Positions 23,427 through 35,255 of a stretch of DNA of 64,000 nt are shown here, in pieces. Every line of letters begins with the position of its first letter. The stretch's first letter is position 1. The notes below the pieces were generated by a model. It was not told where the DNA came from and searched no databases. It worked only from the letters and a program-made list of their open reading frames with translations. Position numbers and translations under genes: made by a program. Source of the stretch: Pyropia haitanensis (lineage: Eukaryota > Rhodophyta > Bangiophyceae > Bangiales > Bangiaceae); contig SDUX01000008.1 in the NCBI GenBank assembly GCA_008729055.1, forward strand, positions 4,427,756 through 4,491,755. Direction: 5' to 3'.

Positions 23427-24115
23427 CCGGCGGCGGCGGAGGTGACGGCGGCAGCGTCAGCCACCACCGCCACAGACCCTGCACACCCAAACGTGGCCAT
23501 CCTCCACCTCGAGGGCGGCGGCGGCGGAGGCGGCGACGGCGACGGCAGATTGCCGCGAGCAACATGACCGCTGCCGCCACTGGAAGGGACTTGAACCGGC
23601 GCCAGGTGGCGCCCGCCTGCCCTCTCCCACCCCCCGGCGGCGACACCCACCCCCAAAATAAAGGCGCCTCCAGGGCGGTGCCACCCCACAGCGGTAAGTC
23701 GGATGCGCCCCCCCCCCCGCCCCCGCCCCCCCACCCAGCCGCCGTCTGCTCAATCAAACCATCCCTACCCGCCCCCCCCCCCTCCCCCCCCCCCGCCGAC
23801 GGTCATCCCCCCCCGTCCGTGGGGACCACCACCACCCCACCCCCACGGGCAGCCCCACCAGCGCCAACCCGTACGCCACCTCCCTCGCGTCGTCCCCCAG
23901 GGCGGCGGCGGCGGCGCGCCGTGTAGCGACCACCACATTCTGCCCCGGCACGACGCCGACGTGGACGGCCGCGGCCACGGCGGGCCCGAGGTGCGCCCCA
24001 AACAGCACGTACAGGGGGAGGACGGCGCGGTCGATGGCGGCGACACCCGCCAGGGCGGCGGCGGTGGCGCGCGCGGCGCGACATTGGACGCCGCTGCCGG
24101 CAGTACGCAAAGGTG
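23427..24115. other. Low-complexity stretch with a hydrophobic minus-strand ORF piece
   Basis: Runs of C/G and GGC repeats dominate. On the minus strand, about 24080-23850, a short frame encodes RAVLPLYVLFGAHLGPAVAAA followed by REVAYGLALVGLPVGVG. This looks like a membrane segment of an otherwise missing protein. It may be an upstream exon of the beta-propeller gene or an unrelated gene remnant. Confidence 0.3.
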
Positions 24116-27100
24116 TCACGTGGAGGCGCGCCGACGACGCTTCGTCGGAGGCTTGCCAACGCTTCGCCGCCGAACGATGTTCGTGCCAAACAACGATTCG
24201 GCACACTCCGCGAATGTAGAGATAGTATTGCCGTACGCCTTGTCCATAGAGTCGACGTCCACCACAATCACGCTCTCAATCGCAAACGCCGGCTTGCGGG
24301 TGCGCAGGTCCAGGAGTGGAGGCGCCTTCAATCGCGTCGTTACGACGAGGGCAGTGCGCCGCTCCCATTGCTTCCACAGCTCCGGTCCAAACAGCCCGCT
24401 CAGAGAGGTGCAGGACTTGGCTATGTCCGCAGCCACCAGCTCACCGCTCTTGAACTGCAGCGCCCTCGCCACGAGCTCGCCCTTCCGAGGCCCCCCTTTG
24501 GTCCCGCGCAAACAACGCGTCAGGACGATGCCGTCGATCCCTTCAAAATTGGAGCTCCACGGCCTCCACACATGCCCAATCAGGTCCTCCTCGGAGTACT
24601 CCTTGAGCAGCTGCGGGATGGAAGAGAAGTAGACGACGCCACGACAACGGATCGACACGTCCAAGACAGCTCGGGACAGCCATGGCGCCTGGCCCGTCAG
24701 GCGGTCAGGTGCGGGATACAGCTTCCGTATGGAGTACTTCTTGTACCGCAGGGGCCGCGACACGTGGAGACAATCCTCGTGCCTAAAAAGCAGCGCCCGG
24801 CAGCAGCTCAGCATCACCTCCGTCCAAAGGAAGAGGTTTTCCCACGCCACAGGCACTTCACCCACGAGTAGAGCGTGTCGCACCTCGTTGCACGCGGCAT
24901 AGACCCCGCCATCATCTCCGGAGACGTCGATCACAGCGGCCACCACCGAGTCCTCTTGGTCATCCTCCTCTCCTTCGCCGTCCACGTCCGTCGCCGCCTC
25001 CGAGTGCTCTGATTCACTCCTCCCGCGCATCTGCAGCCTGGCCTCCAGTGCCGCCAAGAAGAACGTCACAATGATGGTGGGGTTCCGGGTCTTGGATTGC
25101 GCACTTGACCGATGCAGGAGAGCGCCCGTCCCAAAGACCGTGTTCCACGATAGCTGCTCCGTGAGGGGGCCAGACGAGGGCGCGTCGTAGTTGAGCAGCC
25201 CAACAGCCATCACCACCGGGTGCTGCGCCAAGATGTCGATGCTCTTCTGGGCCACGGATAGGTTGGTCGGGGCAAGGGCACGAAGGAGAGTAGAGAAGAA
25301 GATGGCCCCGTCGCTCGACCCCTCGAGGGAACTGTCAAGGACGACGGCCGCCCGAGGATGGCCGAGGGTGAGCGACGCGAGATGGCTGGCCACAGTTCCG
25401 ACAGGCAGCAGCCGCCGTTGTCCCGTCGCAGTAGACCGCCGCAGGGTAACCCTAAGGTCCAGGAGACGGAGACGTTGTTGAGCTCGTAGCTCCTCCAGAG
25501 GTAGCAGAGGAATCACAACGACCTCTTGGACGGTTGACAGGGACCCCGTCAGCTGGCCACCTTGCCGCTGAGCAAAGCGCTCCTCAAACGCGGTCATCAC
25601 GGGGCGGATGCACCTCGCTTCACACCAATCACAGATTGCCTTCCGCACTGCCTCAGCCGTCACCATGACTGCGTCTTCAGGTAGCGAGGTGTTGTCCACC
25701 TTAACGCTCGTGATCCGCTTTGCCCGGTCCTGCCCGACGGCGCCCGCGCCTGATGCAGCAGTCAGGCCCGCCGCCTTCTTCTTGCCCGTCGAGGAAGTCG
25801 ACTCCGCGTCGGTTGTAGTGGCCGTCTTCGCTGCGGACACTGCCGCGGCCGCCGTCGTAGCCTCCGCTTTTGCCGTGGTAGTTGTCGCCGCCGCCTGCGG
25901 CGCTGGTGGCAACTGCTCGAGAGCGGCTGACGGCCTTGTCATCGCCGTGCCCGTCGCCAAAGATGCCCGTTCAGCCGCCCCTGCGTCTCCGCCGAACAGG
26001 CGCTGCAGCACGTCCTTGTCGCTGCTAAGGTTCTGCAGCCGCGCCAGCAACCTCTCGAGCTCATCATCGGAAAGAACAGCAATAGAGAGGCCGGGCAGCT
26101 CATCAACGAGCAAGAGCCCACGCATCCCATCCGTCGACGACGGCAGCAGCCGAGCCTGCACGAGGTTGGTGGCAACCGCCGCGACTTGGGCGACGCTGAC
26201 CCGTCCCTCGATCAGCAGCTTCAGCACGTGGTCCCTGTACGTCTCAAAGGTGTTGCGCGTGGTGTTCGGATCCCAGGACTCCGCGAAGATGATGCGCACG
26301 AGAAGCGGTAAGCGCGTGTCAATCCAGGCAAGCACGTGGTCATCAGCAGTGGCCTTGGTAATACCGTTGAACGACAACACATAGACGGGTAGACTTCGCC
26401 ACCAGTCCCGCATCGCCCGGGTCAGCGACATGACCAGGTCCGGCTCCTCGATGACCGACAGGAGCAGCAGCAGCAGGAGCAGCGTCTTGCCTCGACCCGG
26501 CGAGCCCGTCACGAACCCCGTGGCACGGGCGTCATGCCGAAAGGAGTACAGCTTCCGTACAGCTGCAGGTACGAGGTTGTCGCCAAAGCGCCTCTTGGAC
26601 AGCCCTTTGCCATACACCGGGTTGGGCGCAATGAAATGAGGCAACCGTTTGGCCACATCCGTGACGGGCTCGGCATGCAAGGGCGACGGGCCGCGGATGA
26701 GTCGCTATGTCCATGTCCAAACAACGACAGCAGGTAGGCAAGTACATGATGATCATGGCAGGTCAGCAGGAGAGCCACGCGACACAACAAAACAACATAA
26801 TAGCGAAAGACCAACCACAAGCAGAAAGTAATGCACAGTGGTGAGCAGCACCCAGAAACGTACCTGCGTGCGCTCCTGGGTCTGGAGCGTGTCCTCCATG
26901 CGACACAGGATCTCGAGCACGTCCAGGATGTACTCCTGGTCCTCCCCGAGGCACTCGTAAACGACATAGAAGGCTTCGTCTTGCCGAAGCACACGCGCCT
27001 TGTCCCATCCACTCTGGTCTGGCGGGAGTAGAGCAGGGTCTTGGTCATCCGGCTGCGACGCTGCAGCAATGAGCTGCTCCCGCACCGCCTTCAGCTGCGA

Positions 27101-27460
27101 CTCTTTCTCCTTGATCTGGGTGCTCACCGAGCGGATATCACACGCCATCATCTCGGACGTGCTCATGGCGTGGAAGGTCTCATCCAGCTCCTTGTACAGC
27201 TTGCGGAGGCGGCCGATGACGAAGGACTTGTCCTTTCGTAGTGTGGTCACCCTCGCCAAGGTGCGCTTCCACGCACTCTCAACCGCGGCTTGATAAGGCC
27301 CAGCCCTGTCGAGCTGCTTCGGACCTCGTCCTTCGTCAGTCTGCTGAACGGCAGCACCCTGTAGCTCCACGAGCAAGGCCTTGATGTTCATCTGCAGCCC
27401 CTCTAGCTCCTTCTCCTTTGCGGTAGCCTCCGTGGAGACCGACTGCAGCGTGTGCCCCAT
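24116..27460 (-). CDS. Crinkler/RHS-like P-loop NTPase with C-terminal nuclease-like domain
   Basis: Two exons are visible: 27460-26864 and 26704-24116. They are joined by a 159-bp GT-AG intron (donor CAG/GTACGT) that keeps the frame. Exon 1 encodes a coiled-coil-forming region (KEKELEGLQMNIKAL and similar). The same frame is open to 27781, so the start at 27460 is a choice and more 5' exons are possible. Exon 2 encodes a P-loop NTPase with Walker A GSPGRGKT (about residue 67 of the exon) and Walker B LLLVDE (about residue 198). Its C-terminus has FEGIDGIVL and ALQFKSGE, the D...QxK pattern of PD-(D/E)xK nucleases. NTPase plus REase-like domain is the architecture described for Crinkler-RHS proteins, which are widespread in eukaryotes and linked to mobile elements. 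I see no LFLAK-type header domain. Base composition is less GC-rich than the neighbours, suggesting separate ancestry. Role unknown. Confidence 0.65.
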
Positions 27461-28488
27461 CGTGGTAGTGACAGAGATGCCCGCTTCGGGTACAGACAGG
27501 CCAGAAGACAGGCCGGGGTCCAATCCAGCGACATGCGCACGGCGCGTCAGATGGATGCGCGGCCCATATCTGCCTGGATGACCACGTAGACGTGACGCAG
27601 GAACAGAAGGTAAACAGGTCCCGGGTAGCACCCGACGTCCTCTGGATGTAGAGAGGACGCCGCTGGCAGGCACAACAAACGCTTGCAGGTAGGGCACCAT
27701 GCTGCACATTGAACGACTGAGTCCAACAGGGAACGAAAAACCGGAGACGCGAGGGTGTGGAGGACCGAAACAGAAGAACAATTAGTTGCTGCGGCTATTA
27801 CGAAGGGCCCCACGGCCGCTGAAGTCACAACAGCAGACGACATGCGGTGTCCAGAAACGGCGAGAGGCCTACGCTGTCTCAGGCATCACAAGACCTGACA
27901 CCTCTGTCTCGCACGTGCAAGAGGAGCCACACGCAGAAGGCATTCTCCTCCGCGGGGCCAAGCGTGCGCAGAGCATTCGCCACAGGCCTGGCAAAACGCC
28001 AGCTGCTCAAGGTCATCCACGTGTCCACCAACGTACCTGTGGAATGGCTGCAGAAGCAGTGGGAAGCCACCTTCAGTAAGTCTTAGGTCGCAGCGGTCCA
28101 CACAGGTAGGACCGGCCAGCGTGCGGGCAGGAGCGGGCGGGGGGGAGGTACTCGGGGGGAGGATGGTGGCGGCAGCCGTGGCACGCAGGCGATGGCACCC
28201 GCACAACCGCGGACAGAGGCCGACCCCCAAACCGGCCGAGCTCTGCACCGAGACAAGCACATCCATCGTCTCTCTTTGGCCAACCACACAGCACGTCAAC
28301 AATTCGATCGTACGAGCTCGATAGAGAAAAGAAAATTATATTTTTCCGACCATACTTTGTGATAGCCGATAAGCACATAACGTACTCATCCTGACTAAAA
28401 ATCCCACATCCTACGGGTGCCGTCCCGTTGCCGTGCGGCTGGTGTGGAGGCCGCCCCCGCGGCGCGCTGCTTGCCGCCCCACGGCACG
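27461..28488. other. Lower-GC spacer between NTPase gene and Gfo/Idh fragment
   Basis: Contains short open frames on both strands. One on the plus strand (about 27985-28083) ends in VPVEWLQKQWEATFS and stops just after a GTAAGT donor-like site; it could be an exon, but nothing connects to it. The segment 28300-28420 is AT-rich. No recognised gene. Confidence 0.4.
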
Positions 28489-29593
28489 ATGGTCGGCGCC
28501 CCCACCCCCGCCGCCGTGCGGTACGCCATCCTCGGCACGGGCCTGATGGGGGTGGAGCACCTGCGCAACCTGATGGCGCTCGCCGACGATGGCGCGGCCG
28601 TCGCGGTGACCGCCCTCGCCGACCCGCACCCCGCCTCCCTCGCCGCCGCCGTGGCCGCGTGGACAGACCACTACGCGGCGGCGGCGGCGGCGGCGACAGC
28701 CACGGCGGCGGCGGCGACAGCGGCGGCGGCGGCGACGGCGGTGGCCAGCGCGGCCGCCCCCGCCGGGGGCGCCCCCCCGTCGGCGGCGCCGCCGCCGCCG
28801 CCGCCGCCGCCGCCCCCCGCCCCGCCCGCCACCTTCCCGTCTGCCGCGGCGCTCTACGCGGCGGGGAAGCGCGCCCCCCGCTCGAGCCGCCGCCGCCGCC
28901 GCCGCTGCCACCGCCGCCACCGCCCGCGGGCGCAGCCGGGCCGGCAGCGGCCAAGTTTGTGCCACCGGCCGCCAAGGGTGGCGCCGCCTCGGCCCCGGCG
29001 GCACTGCCGGCAACCGCCAAAGGCGCCCTGCCCCCGACTGGGGGCCGTCCCGCCGTCACCGCCGGCGCCACTACCCCCACCGCCGCCGCCGCCATCGTCG
29101 GCGCGGGCGGCGGCCGCGGCGGCGCCGGCATCCCGGGACGCGTCGCCTGCGCCCGCAACGCCCCGGCCGGCAGCGGCGTCGTCCACGGCCGCGGGCGGTC
29201 GCGGCGGCAGGCTCGGCGCCGCCGTCGCCGCCGCCCTCCGCCGCGCCGTCAGCATTGGGCGGGCGGGGGACGACGGCGGCGGCGCTGCCGCCGCCGCCAC
29301 GCCCGCTGCCGCCGCCGCCGCCCCCGCCGCGGGTCGTCAGCCCGTCGCGCAGCGTGTCAGTGGCGCCGTCGACACCCGCCGCGTCTACGCCGCACACGCC
29401 CGCCGGCGGCGGCAGTGGCGGCGGCGGCGGCGGCAGCGTGCCGCCGTCGGCGGCCACCACCCCCGCGTCGACCGCGGCCGCCGCGTCGGCGCCGTCGACG
29501 GCGGCCGCCACGCCCGTCCTGTCTGGCGCGGCGCCGTCGCCCGCGTCGACGGCGGCCGCCACCCCCGCGTCGACGGCGGGGGCGGCGTCGCCC

Positions 29594-29629
<36 letters not shown>

Positions 29630-29918
29630 GCGGGCAGCGACAAGGGCGGCGGCGAGCCGAGGCAGCTGCCGACGCTGCCGTTGCTTGGCAGGCGCGCCCC
29701 GTCGGCGGCCGGCGCGCCGGCGGCGGGCGCGGCGTCGCCCGCGGCGGCGCCGGCAGCGGCGGCGGGCGCCGGCAAGGGCGGCGGTGAGCCGTGGCAGCCG
29801 CCGACGCTGCCGCTGCCCGGCTGGCGCGTCCCGTCGGCCGGCCGCGCGCCGGCGGCCGCGGCGGGCGGCGCCAAGGGCCCCGCCGCCGCCGCGGCCACTG
29901 GCCGTGGGGGTGGCGCGC

Positions 29919-29958
<40 letters not shown>

Positions 29959-30106
29959 TGCGCCGCCATCTTCGGGTGCGCGGCCAGCCTCGACGGCCGC
30001 CGCAGCGCCGGGGGCGGCGGCCCGACCCGGCGCGGCGGCTGCTTCCGCCGGTGCTGCCGCCGGCAAAGCCGCGGCGCCCCCGCCGGCGGCGCCAGAAAAG
30101 CGGTGA
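28489..30106 (+). CDS. Gfo/Idh/MocA-type oxidoreductase, N-terminal Rossmann part only, running into low complexity
   Basis: From the ATG at 28489 the frame reads VRYAILGTGLMGVEHLRNLM, then VAVTALADPHPASLAAAV. This is the N-terminal NAD(P)-binding fold of the Gfo/Idh/MocA family (GxGxxG-like GTGLMG, then an Asp after strand 2), and a later TFPSAAALYAAGKR fits the next helix. After about 130 codons the sequence becomes Ala/Pro/Gly repeats in every frame up to a stop at 30106. The catalytic Glu-Lys-Pro segment and the C-terminal domain are not found. Either the gene is truncated or the rest lies behind introns hidden in repeat DNA. Substrate cannot be inferred. Confidence 0.5.
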
Positions 30107-30981
30107 GGTGGGGCTGTTTTTGTTGTGGGGATGGGGTGGGGGTCGCGGTGGGGGGGGAGGAAGAGGGGGGGGTGGGTTGGGGGATGTGTTGTAGGGTGGG
30201 TGTGGCTGGCTGGTGGGAATGGCTGCCGTGCGGGTGGTGCCGCTGTTGCTCTGTGCGCCGCCGCGGGTGTGGATGGACCTCTTTTATCTTTTCCGTGTGC
30301 GGGCGCTGCTGGGTCTCGGGTGCGCCCGGCGCTTTGGCCAATCGTCTGTGTCTCTTTTGTTGTGGCTTCACCGAGTGTATCATCGGATGACTCACGATGG
30401 AATTACAACGTATGTCCCCAATGCAATCGTAAGTGCACCCAGAACGGTACAAATTCCGTTGCGTGTGTTGACCTTGAGGCTACTTGTGCAGTGATCCTCT
30501 CGAGAGCCGGCATGCAAGCTGTGTTTGCTCCATGCACACGTGCCACACGCGCCGCCGCCTGCCCGCACCGCCGCTGGAAGCGTCGTGAGTGGTCGGCTGG
30601 GCGGTGCGGAGTGGATGGCCAACGGCCAAGCCATTCCCGCATGAGCTCACGCCGCCGCCCCGCCTCCCGCCGCGGCCGCGGCGGCCGCGCGGAAGAGATG
30701 CAGCGGGCCCCCGCGGGGGCGTCGCAGCCACACTGGCGCGCCGCGTGCGGCGCGGCCGGCGCGCGCCGCCGCCCGCACCCGCAGCGCACGGCGGCGGCGT
30801 GCCGCCGGGCGGCAGCAGCCTGGCAGACGGCCGCTGCCGTCGCGTGTGGCCTCCATCCGCCGCGGCGGGGCTGTCTGCCGCGCCCCACGCGCTGGCGCTG
30901 GTGCGGGCGGACCGACTCTGCCGCGGGTGTCCCGACCGGCGGCAGTGGACGTCGCTGGCGTGGGCCCACCGACCGTCGCCA

Positions 30982-30987
30982 TATAAG
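30982..30987 (+). promoter_or_regulatory. TATA box of the one-helix protein gene
   Basis: TATAAG within CCATATAAGCAG, about 205 bp before the ATG. It is followed by a pyrimidine-rich leader (31010-31180), as expected for a highly expressed nuclear gene. Confidence 0.6.
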
Positions 30988-31189
30988 CAGTCGTCACCTG
31001 CCACTTCTGCACTTCCCCTCCCCCTCATCGCAGCAGCCTTCCTCACACCTTTCCGCCTCCGACTCTCTCACCTTCTTCACCACCGCCCATCTCATCCACC
31101 ACCTCTCACCCTCTTCACCGCTACCCCTTTTCCTCTCTTCACCCCGCCCCTCTCCTTCGTTCCCCGCTCCCCCACCCCCACCCATCACC

Positions 31190-31540
31190 ATGGCCTTTGT
31201 CAACGCCGTCTCCCTGTCCGTCCGCGCCCCCGTCTCGGCGGCGGTCTCCCCTCGCACGTCGGCGTTTGCCGGTGCCCGCGTGGCGGTTGCCGCGGCCCCC
31301 GTCGCTCGCCGTGCCGCGTCGCTGCGGATGGTGGGCGAGGACTTTGAGAACATCCCGACCAAGCCCGAGGGCTGGACCCCCAACGCGGAGGTGTGGAACG
31401 GCCGCTTTGCGATGATTGGGTTTGTGCTCGCGCTCGGCACACAGGTGCTCAACCCGGCGCACCCGACGATTGCGCAGCAGCTGGCGGCGCTCAACCCGGC
31501 GCAGCTGGTGGCCAACGCCGCCACCCTGTTCGGCCAGTAG
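31190..31540 (+). CDS. One-helix light-harvesting-like protein (HLIP/OHP family), plastid-targeted
   Basis: A single-exon 116-residue protein. Residues 1 to about 46 form an Ala/Ser/Arg/Val-rich transit peptide (MAFVNAVSLSVRAPVSAAV) ending in SLRM, a processing context common in red algal plastid proteins. Residues 60-87 carry the chlorophyll-binding helix motif: EVWNGRFAMIGFVLALGTQ, with the ExxNGRxAM core. Only one such helix is present, so this is a one-helix protein, not a three-helix LHC. Members bind chlorophyll and carotenoids in thylakoids and protect or assist photosystem assembly. The start is set by the ACCATGG context and the transit peptide; the TATA box is about 205 bp upstream. 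It is the only clearly intact gene in the 17-kb block between ferroxidase fragments B and C. The exact subfamily (HLIP, OHP1 or OHP2) is not resolved. Confidence 0.85.
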   Translation: MAFVNAVSLSVRAPVSAAVSPRTSAFAGARVAVAAAPVARRAASLRMVGEDFENIPTKPEGWTPNAEVWNGRFAMIGFVLALGTQVLNPAHPTIAQQLAALNPAQLVANAATLFGQ

Positions 31541-32329
31541 GCTGCGACGGGCGGTGTGCCACTCAAGGTTGCGTTATTTAGGCGGCGGCGACGGTGTGCT
31601 GCCCATGTACAGCCGGTTGATGGTGCAAGGTGGGAAGCTTCTTCCCTGCACGCGACGACGACGACCTTTCTTCTCTTCTGTACATAGCGGCCGTTAGACT
31701 GGTTGCAACCCTGGCAGCGTGGCCGCTGCCGCCGTCGCCCCCACCAGCGGGCGGCGTGTGCCCGACGCGGAAACCCGGGCGGCGTGTGCCCGACGCGGAA
31801 ACCCGCGATGGCCGAGACTCGCGGCGGGCGAGGCCGGCGCCGCTCATGAGCTGGCGCCCCCCTCATGGCTACAGGGTTGCAAGCCATTGGACATATTCCC
31901 AACGTTAGCATCAATATAAAATATGTATGGAAACATGATTTCCTCTGATGTCAGCCGTCCCTAACGTACGGAATAAAACAATTATTGTAGAGCCGTTCTC
32001 CAAAAGAATTGTGCTCAACAGCGCCGGCAAGAAGACCTCTCCGGGGTGGCCCACTCCGCGGCGGTCGCACTCGTCGCGAGCATGCTATGTACGTACCGCT
32101 GCGGCCCCGAGCCGACAGCAGCAAAGGTGAGCCCCGCGGTCCCCGCATAGGCGGCCGCCAGCGGGAAGTCGGCCGCGAGTACGGCGACGGCGCACCGCGC
32201 CGCCGCCGCCTCCGCGCAACAAGAGAGACCGGAGCGCCGCCGCCGTCGGCGGCCGCGCCGCCGTCGCCGCGGCAGCCGCCACCCCCCCCGCCCCCCCCCC
32301 CCCCCCCCTCCCCCCCTCCACAGCCCCTC
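31541..32329. other. Intergenic, with a 28-bp tandem duplication and AT-rich segment
   Basis: No gene recognised. A 28-bp unit beginning GCGGCGTGTGCCCGACG is repeated at 31751-31778 and 31779-31806. 31905-32000 is AT-rich and contains AATAAA at 31973, possibly a distal poly(A) signal. A donor-like CAAAG/GTGAGCC lies at 32123 on the plus strand. Confidence 0.5.
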
Positions 32330-32495
32330 CCAGCAGCTTATCCCGCACCCACCCGCCCACGATGCGCACGGTCACCGCCCCCCCCCCCCACCGCCGGCCG
32401 CCGCTGCCGCCGTCGCCTGCCGCGACAGCTGCGCCGCGGTGGCGGCCAGCAGCGCACACACCCGCGCCTCGGCGGCGGTCACGGTCACGCGCAGG
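32330..32495 (-). pseudogene. CCA-adding tRNA nucleotidyltransferase, N-terminal fragment
   Basis: The minus strand encodes VTVTAAEARVCALLAATAAQ and then, after a 12-base poly-C/G run that shifts the frame, VTVRIVGGWVRDKLLG. The latter is the N-terminal signature of class II tRNA nucleotidyltransferases (poly(A) polymerase head domain), which normally continues with an Asp-x-Asp metal site. Nothing corresponding to that site or to the rest of the enzyme follows within the next 700 bases, where the sequence becomes noncoding. This is either a first exon with a distant second exon or a truncated gene. Upstream, Ala/Thr-rich sequence to about 33150 may be a targeting or linker region. Confidence 0.6.
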
Positions 32496-32516
32496 GGGGG
32501 CGGCGCGGACGGCTCC

Positions 32517-32548
<32 letters not shown>

Positions 32549-33179
32549 CGCCGCACCCGCACCCGCACCCGCACCCGCGGCCGCCATCGTCGCAGCCGCG
32601 GCGGCCGCCGCGGCGCGCGGCGGGGGGGGGCGGCCGGCCACGTTGGCGGCCGCTGCCGTTGCAGTCGTTGTTGCCGACGCGGCCCCGGCGGTTGTCTCTG
32701 CCGCCGCTGCCGCTGCGGTCGCCTCTGCCGCCGCGTCCCCTGCCGTCGCCTCTGCCGCCGCTTCCCCTACGGTCGCCGCTGCCGCCGCCGCGGGCGCCAT
32801 CGTCGCCGCCAACGTTGCCCCTGCGGTCGTTGCTGCTGCCGCAAACGGCGCGGCCGTTTCCGCCGCCGCCGCGGGCGTCCCTGCCGCCGCGGTGGTGGCG
32901 CGGGCGGCACGGGCGGGGGGGGACGGGGGAGCGCGGCGGCGGCGGCGGCGGCGGCGGCCATCCCGGGGTAGGGGGGGGGGGAGGGGGGCGCGCTGCGCTC
33001 CGCGAGGCGGGGGGGTGATTGCAGGCGTGCCGAGGACACGGCGGCGCAGCGGCCGCGGCCGGGATCCCGCGTCGTGGGGAGCGGGTGCCCTCTTCGGAGG
33101 GGGGGGGGGCGGGGTGGAGCGGGGGGCGGGAGCGGGCTCGGGTCCCATGCCCACAAGAGCTTCTTTTGTTGCCTTTTTT

Positions 33180-33330
33180 ATGAAACTTAATTAGCCCTCG
33201 ACGTGCTTTCATACAATCATAATATTGATTAACATTCATCGCATTTATCAATTTTCTTTTTTATATATATATCTGCTCACACTTACATTGCGGAGCGAAT
33301 CAATTGTTAACTTGTTTTCAACTCATGATG
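33180..33330. other. AT-rich island
   Basis: About 150 bases rich in A and T, including TTTTTTATATATATAT near 33260, in otherwise GC-rich DNA. No ORF of interest; it may mark the edge of a repeat or an old insertion. Confidence 0.6.
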
Positions 33331-35255
33331 CTTGCATCGGCCGTGACTTGCGTGGGTGGCTGGAGAGGCCGACGCTGTACGAGCAGCCGCCGACGCAGGT
33401 CTTTGGCCGGCGATGCTGACGGTGGCCACGCTCCACCCCAGCGGCGGCTGGTGCGGCTGGCGGCCGCCGCCCCCCCGTCCTCGGCCGCGGGTCACACCAC
33501 CCGCCGCCAGGTACCCCCCCCACCGGGCACCCGGCGCCACCCGCCAGCATCCCCCGCCACCAGCCACCAGCCCGCACGGGACGGCGGCGTGCCCCACTCG
33601 CTGCAACAGAAGGCAGCCGCCCCCGTCGCTTCCTCGGCTGCCTGCTCGGTCAGCCAGCCAGGCCGCACATCACAAGCTCAATGTGCCAAGGTCGAATCAG
33701 CGCCGCCAACGCCGCCGCCGCCGCCACCGCCCACCACCAGCCGCCGACCGCTCACACACCAGTGGGACACTCCAACGCCTCGGATGCGACAATCGCGGGC
33801 ACGCACAGGTGGGCGCAGACACCACTGCCCGAACACTCCGCCAGCTGTAGCGGGAGGGGTGGGGGGCACCGCCCGCTTTAGAAAGGTGCGGAGCACATTC
33901 ATGAAAATCTCCATGACTTCAGGCTTGGCTAGGTGCACAGAAGAGACTCCCCCCTCCCACGTCACGCATGTGCCCACATCACCACCCCCTAGCTAGAACA
34001 CAAGACGCCACTGCCGCCCCCGCCACCACCACCACCACCACGGCCACCACCGCCGCCAATCGGACCCCCCCACACCCAAAGAGTCGCCACAGTCCCCTCT
34101 CGCCCCTGCCAATAAACGCGGCCGGTGCCCCGGCCGCCGCCCCTGGGCCACCCTTGCAGCAGCCACTATCCACCATCCAGCCGCCCCGCCCCCTCACCAA
34201 AACAGCAGCCACCGACCATACATAATCGTCAGCTCTTTCGTTTTGCGCATCGACACCCGTATCGACTTTTTTGATGCAGTGTCAACCATCGAAACGGGGT
34301 TTCGACGCGCCGTCCGATACGCGACGGTTTGCGTATCGAGCCCATCCTGGGATGGGCTGTAACCTCGCGCCGTCGATGAGGTCCTTTACAGGCAGGCGTT
34401 TAGTTATCTCGAGAGCGACAGTGCGGAAGCGCATTGATTGGCCAGCCGAGCGGATCACGCGACTTGGCCGACAATGAACCGACCCTATCCGTGCCTGCTG
34501 GCTCGCGTGGGACTTGGCCTCTGTTTCGTCGACCTCGGAGCCCCGCGCACCAGGCGCTCGCCCCGGCGGGCAACAGGTACAGTCTGTATCCGGTTAAGTG
34601 TGGCTTGGTTCTGTGTGGTCCGCACATAACCAAGCCAGATATCCCGAGATCAACTCCTCTACAGCGTACTGTCTCCATGCCCGGCTGACATCTAAATTCC
34701 TGGTTGCGCACTTAGAACCGTACGACGCTGATAATCGTGTCAATTACAAAGAGTGATGAGCAATGACGTGTGCCCGCCGTTCAGTCGTCCCGGCCAAGCC
34801 GCCTGCTGGTCTGGTAGTCAAGCCATCACGTCTGGCCATGTCGAGGGAGTCGGGCGGGAGCAGAAAGAGCAGGTTGCCTGGTGCTGGCTGGTGGCTGAGG
34901 ACGACTCCCAGGCCATTGACGATATGGTGGACATGGTTTTGGCGAGTGAGGAAGACGACGCTTGACGACGAACAGGAAAGTTCTGTTTGAGAAGCGCAGA
35001 TGTTCTGGCGGCACCTAAGGACTCAAATCAGCAGCGGCTAGGCCTAGTACTACTGCCAGTCTCCGTGCGGTTGACCCGTGTCCGCACGCGGTGGCGCGGG
35101 GTCAAGGTCGAGCGAACCACAGCACAGCCTCACACGCCTGTCCCCGCGTTGGACTTGCTGGACATCAATACGTTTTTACTAGCACTTGATGATCAGATTC
35201 TAAGGTCTCTCAAACATTCAGTCGACGGACTCATAAGTCACCAGCAAAAGTACAA
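33331..35255. other. Intergenic, nothing recognised
   Basis: Mixed composition. 33360-34200 is C-rich with short Pro/Arg-rich frames; 34230-35255 has ordinary composition. A cluster of ATCGA words (34240-34345) resembles another at 37690-37815, but no clear terminal repeats could be defined. Confidence 0.4.

Noticed and set aside
23575..23640. tRNA-like T-loop word GGTTCAAGTCC on the minus strand
   Set aside because: The flanking bases cannot pair into a T-stem or an acceptor stem.
27847..28086. Plus-strand ORF ending in VPVEWLQKQWEATFS as a gene
   Set aside because: No ATG start, no matching exons and no known domain; kept only as a note in the spacer entry.
32372..33154. Long Ala/Thr-rich minus-strand ORF as a complete protein
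   Set aside because: Only its last part matches a known domain; the rest is GCC/GCG repeat and may be a linker or noncoding.
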